Assembly (NCBI RefSeq): GCF_015223355.1 | Contig: NZ_JADFFK010000007.1 | Location: forward strand, 186,001-250,000 | Length of the DNA: 64,000 nucleotides | Origin: Salipiger mangrovisoli | GTDB lineage: Bacteria; Pseudomonadota; Alphaproteobacteria; Rhodobacterales; Rhodobacteraceae | Direction: 5' to 3' | Part shown: positions 46,873 to 53,348 of the stretch, piece after piece | Layout of the letters: each line of letters starts with the position of its first letter | Position numbering within the stretch: the first letter of the stretch is position 1 | Program-made: the position numbers and the translations under genes | Notes under the pieces: model-generated | What the model was told of the DNA's origin: nothing | The model's input: the letters and a program-made list of their open reading frames with translations, nothing else | Database searches by the model: none

Positions 46873-48009
46873 ATGAACATAGAAACATACGACGTACTTA
46901 TCGTGGGGGCCCGCTGCGCCGGCGCGGCCACCGCCCTGCAGCTCGCCCGGCAGGGCGCGAGGGTGCTGCTGATCGACAGCGCGGCGCCGGGAAGCGACAC
47001 CATGTCCACCCACGCGCTGATGCGCGGCGCGGTCATGCTGCTGGACCGCTGGGGGCTTGCCGAAGCACTGCGCGACGCGGGAACACCGCAGATCACCCGG
47101 ACCAGATTCATCTACGGGACCGAGGCGATCGACATCGCCATCCGCCCGGAACAGGGGGTCGCGGCGCTCATGGCGCCACGGCGCCACCTGCTTGACCGGC
47201 TGCTCGCCGAGGCGGCCGCGGAGGCGGGCGCCGATGTGCGGTTCGAGACCGCTTGCACCGGGCTGATCGAAGACGCGCAGGGCCGGGTGCGCGGCGCGCG
47301 GCTGGCCTTGCCAGATGGCGGCACCCGCGAGGTGCGCGCAGGGCTGGTGATCGGCGCCGACGGCAAGCGCTCGCGCGTGGCCCGGCTCGCGGGGGCAGAG
47401 GTCACGCGGCGTGCGCATCACACCGTGGCCTGCACCTACCACTACGTCACGGGCCTGCCAAACCGCGGCTTTCGCTGGCATTTCGCGCCCGGCGCGGCGG
47501 GCGGGATCATCCCGACAAACGCCGGGGCAAGCTGCGTCTTCATTGCGCTGCCTCAGGGCTCCGCCTCCGAGCTGCGCCGCACGCCTCTGGCCGACCTGGC
47601 GGCGCGGCACATGCCCGCGATGTCCGAAGACCTGGCCGGCGCGGTGCCGGTCGAGGGGCGGGTGACCTTCGCGGGCCTGCCGGGCTACATGCGCCGCTGC
47701 GCCGGGCCGGGCTGGGCGCTGGTCGGCGATGCCAGTTGGTTCCGCGATCCGATCACCGCGCATGGCATCACCGACGCCTTCCGCGATGCCGAGCTGCTGT
47801 CCTCTGCGGCGAGCAGCGGCACGCTCGGCGGCTACGAGGCACTGCGCGACCACCTGTCGCTGCCGATCTTCGACCTGTCGGACCGGATCGCCAGCTTTGA
47901 GTGGTCGATGGACGAGCTGGCCGGGCTGCACAAGCACCTCAACCGTGCGATGAAAGCCAATCAGGGCTGGATCGCCGGAGCGCCTGACCCGGCGCGCCGG
48001 GTGGCCTGA
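46873..48009 (+). CDS. FAD-dependent monooxygenase/reductase of the p-hydroxybenzoate hydroxylase fold
   Basis: About 378 residues. FAD motif DVLIVGARCAGAATALQLARQG at the N-terminus; DG motif VIGADGKRSRVA (~residue 160); and the GD-type motif WALVGDASWFRDPITAHGITDAF near residue 280. This matches aromatic hydroxylases and geranylgeranyl-reductase-like proteins. AGGAG precedes the ATG. It ends before a strong terminator at 48104. The substrate is unknown. Confidence 0.85.
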   Translation: MNIETYDVLIVGARCAGAATALQLARQGARVLLIDSAAPGSDTMSTHALMRGAVMLLDRWGLAEALRDAGTPQITRTRFIYGTEAIDIAIRPEQGVAALMAPRRHLLDRLLAEAAAEAGADVRFETACTGLIEDAQGRVRGARLALPDGGTREVRAGLVIGADGKRSRVARLAGAEVTRRAHHTVACTYHYVTGLPNRGFRWHFAPGAAGGIIPTNAGASCVFIALPQGSASELRRTPLADLAARHMPAMSEDLAGAVPVEGRVTFAGLPGYMRRCAGPGWALVGDASWFRDPITAHGITDAFRDAELLSSAASSGTLGGYEALRDHLSLPIFDLSDRIASFEWSMDELAGLHKHLNRAMKANQGWIAGAPDPARRVA

Positions 48010-48103
48010 GACGTCGCAAGGCCGCGCGGCGCGCCTATGCCGGGCTGCCTTGGCGCATCGGCGGAAGCGGCGGCGGTGGGACACCTGACCCGTGCAAGAC
48101 AAA

Positions 48104-48130
48104 AAGGACCCGCCGATCTGGCGGGTCCTT
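48104..48130. terminator. bidirectional Rho-independent terminator
   Basis: Perfect 11-bp stem AAGGACCCGCC / GGCGGGTCCTT with the loop GATCT. The plus strand continues CCTTTTTTTG and the minus strand TTTTTGTC, so it can end both the flavoprotein transcript and the small minus-strand gene. Confidence 0.9.
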
Positions 48131-48162
48131 CCTTTTTTTGTCCAGCGGCTGCGCGCGGCGGC

Positions 48163-48312
48163 TCAAAACCCGTGGGTGCGGCGAAAGACCCGGTGCCACT
48201 CGGCCTCGCGCTCGATCTCGGCCTTGGCGCCGTAACCGTGCCGGGCGCGGCGCAATCTGCGGTCCGCGCGGGGCTGCTGCAGGGCATTGTTCAACGCGTT
48301 GAGGGCTTTCAT
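48163..48312 (-). CDS. small basic protein of unknown function, 49 residues
   Basis: Reads MKALNALNNALQQPRADRRL and ends HRVFRRTHGF. It is Arg-rich, probably helical and soluble. It is supported by an AAGGAG ribosome site 7 bases before the ATG, a terminator 33 bases after the stop, and a GAAAC promoter-like box upstream. The match to neighbouring codon use is good. No family is recognised. Confidence 0.65.
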   Translation of the reverse strand: MKALNALNNALQQPRADRRLRRARHGYGAKAEIEREAEWHRVFRRTHGF

Positions 48313-48342
48313 GTCATGGCTCCTTGCGTTTGGCGGTGATGC

Positions 48343-48394
48343 GCCAGTCTCGCGTGCCGGTCTCGCGTGCCAGTCTCGCGCGCCGGTGTTTCAG
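48343..48394. repeat. 13-bp tandem repeat inside a divergent promoter region
   Basis: Four contiguous 13-mers: GCCAGTCTCGCGT, GCCGGTCTCGCGT, GCCAGTCTCGCGC and a diverged GCCGGTGTTTCAG. On the minus strand the last two units give GAAAC followed by ACCGG and GAGACTGGC, the same spacing as the third box of element D. The expansion therefore copies part of a promoter element facing the 49-residue gene. Confidence 0.65.
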
Positions 48395-48453
48395 CCCGAT
48401 GTCCCGCGGCGGCCCCGTGCGTATCGCGTGCAGCGCCGCCCCAGCGCGCTGCT

Positions 48454-48519
48454 GAAACAATCGAAACACGGCCCAACCTTGCGCGACATGCGCCTGAAAC
48501 ACGGGCGACCAAGACTTGG
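48454..48519 (+). promoter_or_regulatory. GAAAC three-part promoter element C (globin-cyclase operon)
   Basis: GAAAC at 48454, 48463 and 48496 (N4, then N28). The third is followed by ACGGG and AGACTTGG. It lies ~137 bases before the truncated haemoglobin ATG, leaving a leader of ~110 bases. Confidence 0.65.
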
Positions 48520-48636
48520 ATTTCCGCCCTTGGATGAAAACCTTGCCACAGAGGTGCAAGATCCCGCATGTTTGTAGAGCATTGCATGTTCGCGCATTTT
48601 TACGGTGGGGAGCCGCGGGCTCCGGGGGAGGTTGCC

Positions 48637-48993
48637 ATGGAGAAGTCCCTGTTCGACAAGTACGGCGGCTTTTCCGTCGTCAGCAAGATCGTCCTCGACC
48701 TCTACGACCGGCTGCTGGACGATGATGACGTGGGCCCGTTCTTCGACGAGATCGACATGGCCCGCATCGTCGATCACCAAACCAAGTTCGTCTCTTCGCT
48801 GATGGGCGGCCCGGCCTCCTACACCGACGAGCAGATCCGCAAGATGCACGCGCATCTGCGGATCGATCAAAGGCATTTCGACAAGCTCCAATCGCTGCTG
48901 CGCGCCACGCTGGCAGATCATGGCGTGGCACCCGAGGATCAGGACGCGATTCTCGGGGCCTTCGAGGCGCGGCGCCCCTTGGTGACGGAGTAA
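48637..48993 (+). CDS. truncated haemoglobin (group I-like)
   Basis: About 118 residues, the normal size for a 2-on-2 globin. The start at MEKSLFDKYGG is chosen for the GGGGGAGG site five bases upstream; the earlier frame adds 23 unlike residues. Family marks: GPFFDEIDMARIVDHQTKFV, GGPASYTDEQI, and MHAHLRI with the proximal haem histidine, then RHFDKL. It would bind O2, NO or a related ligand. It is the first gene of an operon with a cyclase (4 bases downstream), a hybrid kinase and a response regulator, so it probably delivers or scavenges the sensed gas. Confidence 0.88.
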   Translation: MEKSLFDKYGGFSVVSKIVLDLYDRLLDDDDVGPFFDEIDMARIVDHQTKFVSSLMGGPASYTDEQIRKMHAHLRIDQRHFDKLQSLLRATLADHGVAPEDQDAILGAFEARRPLVTE

Positions 48994-48997
48994 CGCC

Positions 48998-50047
48998 ATG
49001 ACCATCGCCGCGATCAACGAGCAGCTGCTGCGGGCGATCGGGGTGGGGGTTGCGCTTCTCGACCTGCAGAGCCTGCGCCTGCGCTTCTGCAACGACACGT
49101 TCCGCGGCTGGTTCGGCGAGATGGAGGTGGGCTCGAACCTGCTCGAGCAGTTCCAGGACTTCGACACCGAGGCCTTGCGCGCCGCGCTCGAGGCCGAGGG
49201 CCGCTACACCACCGAGACCACCTTCCGCCTGCGCCGCCGCACGATGACCGTGGCGATGGATTTCAACCGCGCCCTCGACGAGGACGAGCCGATCGCGGTG
49301 CTGGTGTGCCAGAACATCTCGCGCATCAAGGAACTGGAGTCGATGATCGACAGCTATTCCATGATGGTCGAGCGCAACACCCGCGAGATCAAGCGCGAGA
49401 AGGAGCAGGTCGAGAAGCTGCTGCTGAACATGATGCCGCGTTCGGTCTACGAGGAATACAAGACCTTCGGCATCGTCACGCCCCGGCTCTACGATCCGGT
49501 CTCGGTGGTCTGTCTCGATTTCGTCGGCTTTTCCGATATGGTCAGCGCGCATGAGCCGGGGGTGATCGTCTCGGAGCTCAACGACATCTACACCGCTTTC
49601 GACCGCATCGGCGAGCAGTTCGGCTGCGCGCGCATCCGGGCGGTGGGCGATCTCTACATCGGTGTCGCCGGGCTGCCCGATCCCACCGACGACCACGCGC
49701 AGGCGGCCGCCAATGCCGCGATCCGTTTCATGCGCTACCTCAACCAGCGCAACGGCAGCCATCCGATCCAATGGTCCTGCCGCGTCGGCATCGCCTCGGG
49801 AGCGGTGGTCGGATCGGTGGTCGGCGTGCAGAAATACATCTACGATGTCTTCGGCCCCGCGGTGATCACCGCGAGCCAACTGCGTTACAAGGCCGAGCCG
49901 ATGACCATCTCGGGCAACCGCGCGGTGGTCGAGCGGCTCGGTGACGAGTTCACCGCCGCCGAGGCGGGCAGCATCACGCTCTCGGATGGCAGCGAGGAGG
50001 CGGTCTTCCGCATCGCCGCCGAGATGCGCGCGGCGCAGGAACGCTGA
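48998..50047 (+). CDS. PAS/coiled-coil class III nucleotide cyclase-like protein
   Basis: A 349-residue soluble protein. Residues ~1-110 are a PAS-like sensor (LLDLQSLRLRFCNDTFRGWF). Residues ~112-150 are a coiled coil with the sGC-like MMPRSVYEEY. Residues ~160-330 form the cyclase domain. Both metal aspartates are present (VVCLDFVGFSDM and RAVGDLYIG). The residues equivalent to the transition-state Asn and Arg are replaced: VNVASR of canonical enzymes reads VITASQ. Activity may be weak, unusual or regulatory only. It is packed between the globin and kinase genes. Confidence 0.8.
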   Translation: MTIAAINEQLLRAIGVGVALLDLQSLRLRFCNDTFRGWFGEMEVGSNLLEQFQDFDTEALRAALEAEGRYTTETTFRLRRRTMTVAMDFNRALDEDEPIAVLVCQNISRIKELESMIDSYSMMVERNTREIKREKEQVEKLLLNMMPRSVYEEYKTFGIVTPRLYDPVSVVCLDFVGFSDMVSAHEPGVIVSELNDIYTAFDRIGEQFGCARIRAVGDLYIGVAGLPDPTDDHAQAAANAAIRFMRYLNQRNGSHPIQWSCRVGIASGAVVGSVVGVQKYIYDVFGPAVITASQLRYKAEPMTISGNRAVVERLGDEFTAAEAGSITLSDGSEEAVFRIAAEMRAAQER

Positions 50048-50048
50048 G

Positions 50049-51956
50049 ATGGCGGTGCGCTTCGATCCCTCGGTGCCGGAAGCAGGGGGCGGGCCGCAGC
50101 GGCGTCCGGCCGACATGCTGGCCGAGGTGATCGATGCGCTGTCCGAGGGTCTGGCGATCTTTGACGAGAACGCCCTGCTGCTGCGCTTCAATGCGGGGTT
50201 CGCCGAGATGAACCCGGCGGTTGCCGACCTGCTGGCCGAGGGGCTCGACTGGTCGCTGCTGCTGCGCGAATGGGTGGTGCGCGGCGGGCTTGCGCCCGAG
50301 GATGCCGAGCGGCTCAACTTCATGGAGGCCAGGCTTGCGGGGGGCGACTGGATGGTCACCCCGCTTGAGATCGAGAGCGGCGACCGCGTGACGCAGATGG
50401 TTCTGCGCAGCACCGCCGCTGGCGGCTTCGTGCTGGTTCAGACCGACGTGACCGAGCGCCGCGTTGTCGAGGAGACCGAGCGCGCGGCTGACCAGCTGGT
50501 GCGCAAGGTGCTGGAAAGCTGCCCGGCAAATATCATCATGTCGCGCGTCGGCGACGGCGAGGTGATCTACCGCTCGCCCGCCGCGACCGAACTCTTGGGC
50601 AGCGCCGAGCACACCCACGCGCATTTCGCCTCGCGCGCCGAGCGGGCCGACTTCATCACCGCAGTGCTTCCCGACGGGCGGGTCGACGACATGCCGGTGA
50701 CCGGGATCCGTGCCGATGGCGCGCGGTTTCCCAGTCTGGTCTCGGCGCGGCTGATCCAGTATCGCGGCGAGGACGTGCTGGTCTCCTCGACCATCGACGT
50801 GTCGAAGGAAGTGGAGCTGCGCCGCCGACTTGCCGCGCAGCGCGAACAGATCTTCCAGGCGGAGAAGATGTCGGCGCTCGGCGAGCTCCTGGCCGGGGTG
50901 GCGCACGAGCTGAACAATCCACTCTCGGTGGTGGTAGGCCACGCGCTTATGTTGCGGGACGAGGACATCTCGGACGAGGTTCTGCGCCGGGTCGAGAAGA
51001 TCTCGGATGCCGCCGAGCGCTGCGCGCGCATCGTGAAGTCCTTCCTCGCCATGGCCCGGCAGCAGCCTGCGAGGCTGGTGCCGATGGACATCGCCGAGAC
51101 GGTCGAGACCGCGGTGGGCGCGCTGTCGCAAAGCGCCGAGGGGCTGGGGGCAGAGGTCTCGCTGCAGATCGCGCCGGATCTGCCGCCGGTACGCGGCGAT
51201 GCGCATCAGATCGCGCAGGTGGTCATCAACCTCGTGACCAATGCCGATCAGGCCATCGGCGAAAGCGGCACTGGCGGGCGGATCGACGTATCCCTGAGCC
51301 ACGACCTTGCTGCGCAGCGGGTGGTCCTGCGTGTCGCTGACGACGGGCCGGGCATCCCGAGGGACATCCGCAGCCGCATCTTCGACCCGCTTTTCACCAC
51401 CAAGCCCGTCGGCTCGGGCACGGGCATCGGGCTTGCGCTCTGCCACCGTATCGTCACTGCGCATTCGGGGACGATCGCGCTGGCCGAGAGCGGTACGGGC
51501 GCGACGCTGGTGGTGCGCCTGCCGACCACCGAGGCGCGCGAGGCCGAGGGCGAAGGCGCAACCTTGGCCGCGAAGCCTGCCGGGCGCGGCGCGGTGCTGG
51601 TGGTCGACGATGAGGAGGACGTCTCGGACCTCATCCGCGAGATCCTCGGGCGCGACGGCTTCGAGGTGACGGTCGCCGGCTCGGCCGAGGCCGCGCTCGA
51701 CCTTTTGGCCGGAAGAGAGTTCGCGCTGATCCTGACCGACCTCAACATGCCGGGGCTGGGCGGGCGCGGGTTCTACGAACGGCTGCTGCGTGACCGCCCG
51801 TCGATGGCCCGCCGCATGGGCTTCGTCACCGGCGACACGATGAGCCCGCAGGCGCGCGGTTTTCTCGACGGCGCCGGGCGCCCCTTCCTCGAAAAGCCCG
51901 TTGCGCCCGAAGAACTCCGCCGCCTCGCGCGCGGCATGCTGGAGGGCAACGCATGA
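50049..51956 (+). CDS. PAS hybrid sensor histidine kinase with C-terminal receiver
   Basis: About 635 residues and no membrane helix, so it is a cytoplasmic sensor. PAS domains span ~20-130 and ~155-255. HisKA has the phospho-acceptor His in AGVAHELNNPLSVVV (~290). The ATPase domain has INLVTNADQAI, DDGPGIP and GTGIGLALC (~380-490). A receiver with phospho-Asp in LILTDLNMPG spans ~515-630. It starts one base after the cyclase stop and overlaps the response-regulator ATG by four bases. Confidence 0.9.
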   Translation: MAVRFDPSVPEAGGGPQRRPADMLAEVIDALSEGLAIFDENALLLRFNAGFAEMNPAVADLLAEGLDWSLLLREWVVRGGLAPEDAERLNFMEARLAGGDWMVTPLEIESGDRVTQMVLRSTAAGGFVLVQTDVTERRVVEETERAADQLVRKVLESCPANIIMSRVGDGEVIYRSPAATELLGSAEHTHAHFASRAERADFITAVLPDGRVDDMPVTGIRADGARFPSLVSARLIQYRGEDVLVSSTIDVSKEVELRRRLAAQREQIFQAEKMSALGELLAGVAHELNNPLSVVVGHALMLRDEDISDEVLRRVEKISDAAERCARIVKSFLAMARQQPARLVPMDIAETVETAVGALSQSAEGLGAEVSLQIAPDLPPVRGDAHQIAQVVINLVTNADQAIGESGTGGRIDVSLSHDLAAQRVVLRVADDGPGIPRDIRSRIFDPLFTTKPVGSGTGIGLALCHRIVTAHSGTIALAESGTGATLVVRLPTTEAREAEGEGATLAAKPAGRGAVLVVDDEEDVSDLIREILGRDGFEVTVAGSAEAALDLLAGREFALILTDLNMPGLGGRGFYERLLRDRPSMARRMGFVTGDTMSPQARGFLDGAGRPFLEKPVAPEELRRLARGMLEGNA

Positions 51957-52651
51957 GCGATCACGTCCTGATTTGCGACGACGAGCAGGACCTGCGCGAG
52001 ATGGTCGGCGAGTACCTCGGCAAACGCGGCTATCGCACCACGCTGGCGGGCGGGGCCGACGAGTTGCGCGAGAAGCTGGCGCAGGACCGGCCCGATCTCA
52101 TCCTGCTCGACATCAACATGCCCGGCGAGGACGGGCTTTCCGTGCTGCGCAGCCTGCAGGGTCCGGAGGCGCCGATGGTCATCATGCTGACCGCCGCAGG
52201 CGAGGTGATCGACCGGGTGGTCGGCCTCGAGATGGGGGCGGACGATTACCTTGCGAAACCCGTCGATCTGCGCGAGCTCGCCTCGCGGATAAAAGCGGTG
52301 CTGCGCCGGCAGACCTCGACCCCAGAAGAGGCGCCGCGCGAGCGCACGCGCTTCCGTTTTGGCAAGACATGGCTCGACCTCGACGCGGCCAAGCTCTTCG
52401 ATGAAGAGGGGGTGGAGCTGCCGCTCACCGCCATGGAATTCAACCTGCTGAAGCTCTTCGCCCGCAACCGGGGCCGCGTGCTCAACCGCGACCAGATCCT
52501 CGAGGGGGCGCATGACCGTTCGTGGGATCCCTTCGACCGCTCGATCGATATCCGCATCTCGCGCATTCGCAAGAAGATCGAGGTGAACCCGGCCAAGCCC
52601 GAAGTGATCCGCACCGTGCGCGGCGTCGGCTACATCTACGATCCGGGCTGA
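51953..52651 (+). CDS. OmpR/PhoB-family response regulator
   Basis: A 232-residue regulator: receiver domain 1-~115 with phospho-Asp in LILLDINMPGEDG and the LAKPVD lysine, then a winged-helix DNA-binding domain ~130-232 (LTAMEFNLLKLFARNRGRVLNRDQIL, VRGVGYIYDPG). It is coupled by ATGA to the hybrid kinase, its likely phosphodonor. Direct-repeat GAAAC boxes in nearby promoters are plausible targets because OmpR-type regulators bind direct repeats. Confidence 0.92.
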   Translation: MSDHVLICDDEQDLREMVGEYLGKRGYRTTLAGGADELREKLAQDRPDLILLDINMPGEDGLSVLRSLQGPEAPMVIMLTAAGEVIDRVVGLEMGADDYLAKPVDLRELASRIKAVLRRQTSTPEEAPRERTRFRFGKTWLDLDAAKLFDEEGVELPLTAMEFNLLKLFARNRGRVLNRDQILEGAHDRSWDPFDRSIDIRISRIRKKIEVNPAKPEVIRTVRGVGYIYDPG

Positions 52652-52715
52652 AATGATTGAAACCATCTTGACCGGGGTCTGACACAGGCGGGAAACTCGG
52701 GGCAGAGAGACTGGC
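52650..52715 (+). promoter_or_regulatory. GAAAC three-part promoter element D (globin/cysK operon)
   Basis: GAAAT at 52650, then GAAAC at 52659 and 52692 (N4, then N28). The third is followed by TCGGGG and GAGACTGGC. The first box overlaps the response-regulator stop codon; the globin ATG is 52 bases after the third box. Confidence 0.65.
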
Positions 52716-52743
52716 GGCATCATTCGAACATGAGGATCGCGCC

Positions 52744-53181
52744 ATGACCCTGACCACGCAGAACATCTCTGACATCCGCGCCAGCTGGCAGGTGCTTGCC
52801 GCGGACGCCGATGCCTTCACCAGTGACTTCTACGCGGCCCTCTTCCGCCGGAACCCGGCGCTGCGCTCGCTTTTCGCGAACACCGATCTGCCCGCGCAGC
52901 GCAAGAAGCTGGTCGCGGCGCTTGCGCTGGTGGTGCGCCAGGCCGACGATCTTGCGCCGCTGCTCGCCCCCCTCGCGGACATGGGGGCCCGCCACCTCGG
53001 CTACGGCGTGAAGGAGGCCGACTATGACGCCGTGGGGGGCGCGCTGATCGAGACCATGGAGACGCACCTTCGCGCGCTCTTCACCGCCGAGGTCCGCGCG
53101 GCCTGGCTGGCCGCCTATGGCGCGGTCGCGGGCGCCATGATGGCCGGGGCCAGGGCCGCGGCCGCGCGCAAGTCGGCCTGA
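52744..53181 (+). CDS. single-domain globin (flavohaemoglobin/Vitreoscilla type fold)
   Basis: A 145-residue 3-on-3 globin. The first helix reads ISDIRASWQVLAADADAFTSDFYAALF, and the proximal haem histidine is in GARHLGYGV, matching bacterial haemoglobins and the globin part of flavohaemoglobins. No reductase domain is attached. It likely binds O2 or NO. It starts the second GAAAC-controlled unit of the cluster, ahead of a membrane peptide and the CysK-glutaredoxin fusion. Confidence 0.9.
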   Translation: MTLTTQNISDIRASWQVLAADADAFTSDFYAALFRRNPALRSLFANTDLPAQRKKLVAALALVVRQADDLAPLLAPLADMGARHLGYGVKEADYDAVGGALIETMETHLRALFTAEVRAAWLAAYGAVAGAMMAGARAAAARKSA

Positions 53182-53192
53182 GGAGGCGCGGC

Positions 53193-53324
53193 ATGCCCCG
53201 GTCACCCGCCCCCTCGATCCCGCCCGCCGCCTTTGTCGCGGCGGGGCGCCGCAAACTGGCCGCCGCCGGTCTCGCGACAGCGGCGGCCGGGGTCTTTGCC
53301 CATTGCCTCCTTTCGTTTCTCTGA
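53193..53324 (+). CDS. small single-pass membrane peptide, 43 residues
   Basis: Reads MPRSPAPSIPPAAFVAAGRR and then a hydrophobic Ala/Leu-rich stretch (~residues 22-43) ending in LLSFL, with one cysteine near the C-terminus. GAGGAGG lies seven bases before the ATG. It sits between the globin (11 bases upstream) and cysK-type genes on the same strand. This is probably a real small membrane protein, although its coding nature rests on the ribosome site and position only. Confidence 0.5.
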   Translation: MPRSPAPSIPPAAFVAAGRRKLAAAGLATAAAGVFAHCLLSFL

Positions 53325-53348
53325 CCGCATTTCAGAAGGACACATCCG

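Noticed and set aside
48343-48394. Possible start of a CRISPR-like array
   Set aside because: The 13-bp units are contiguous with no spacers and number only four, so this is a plain tandem repeat.
45553-52715. Sigma-54 promoters at the GAAAC elements
   Set aside because: TGG-like triplets occur after the third box, but no copy has the GG-N10-GC spacing with a TTGC element, so sigma-54 is not supported.
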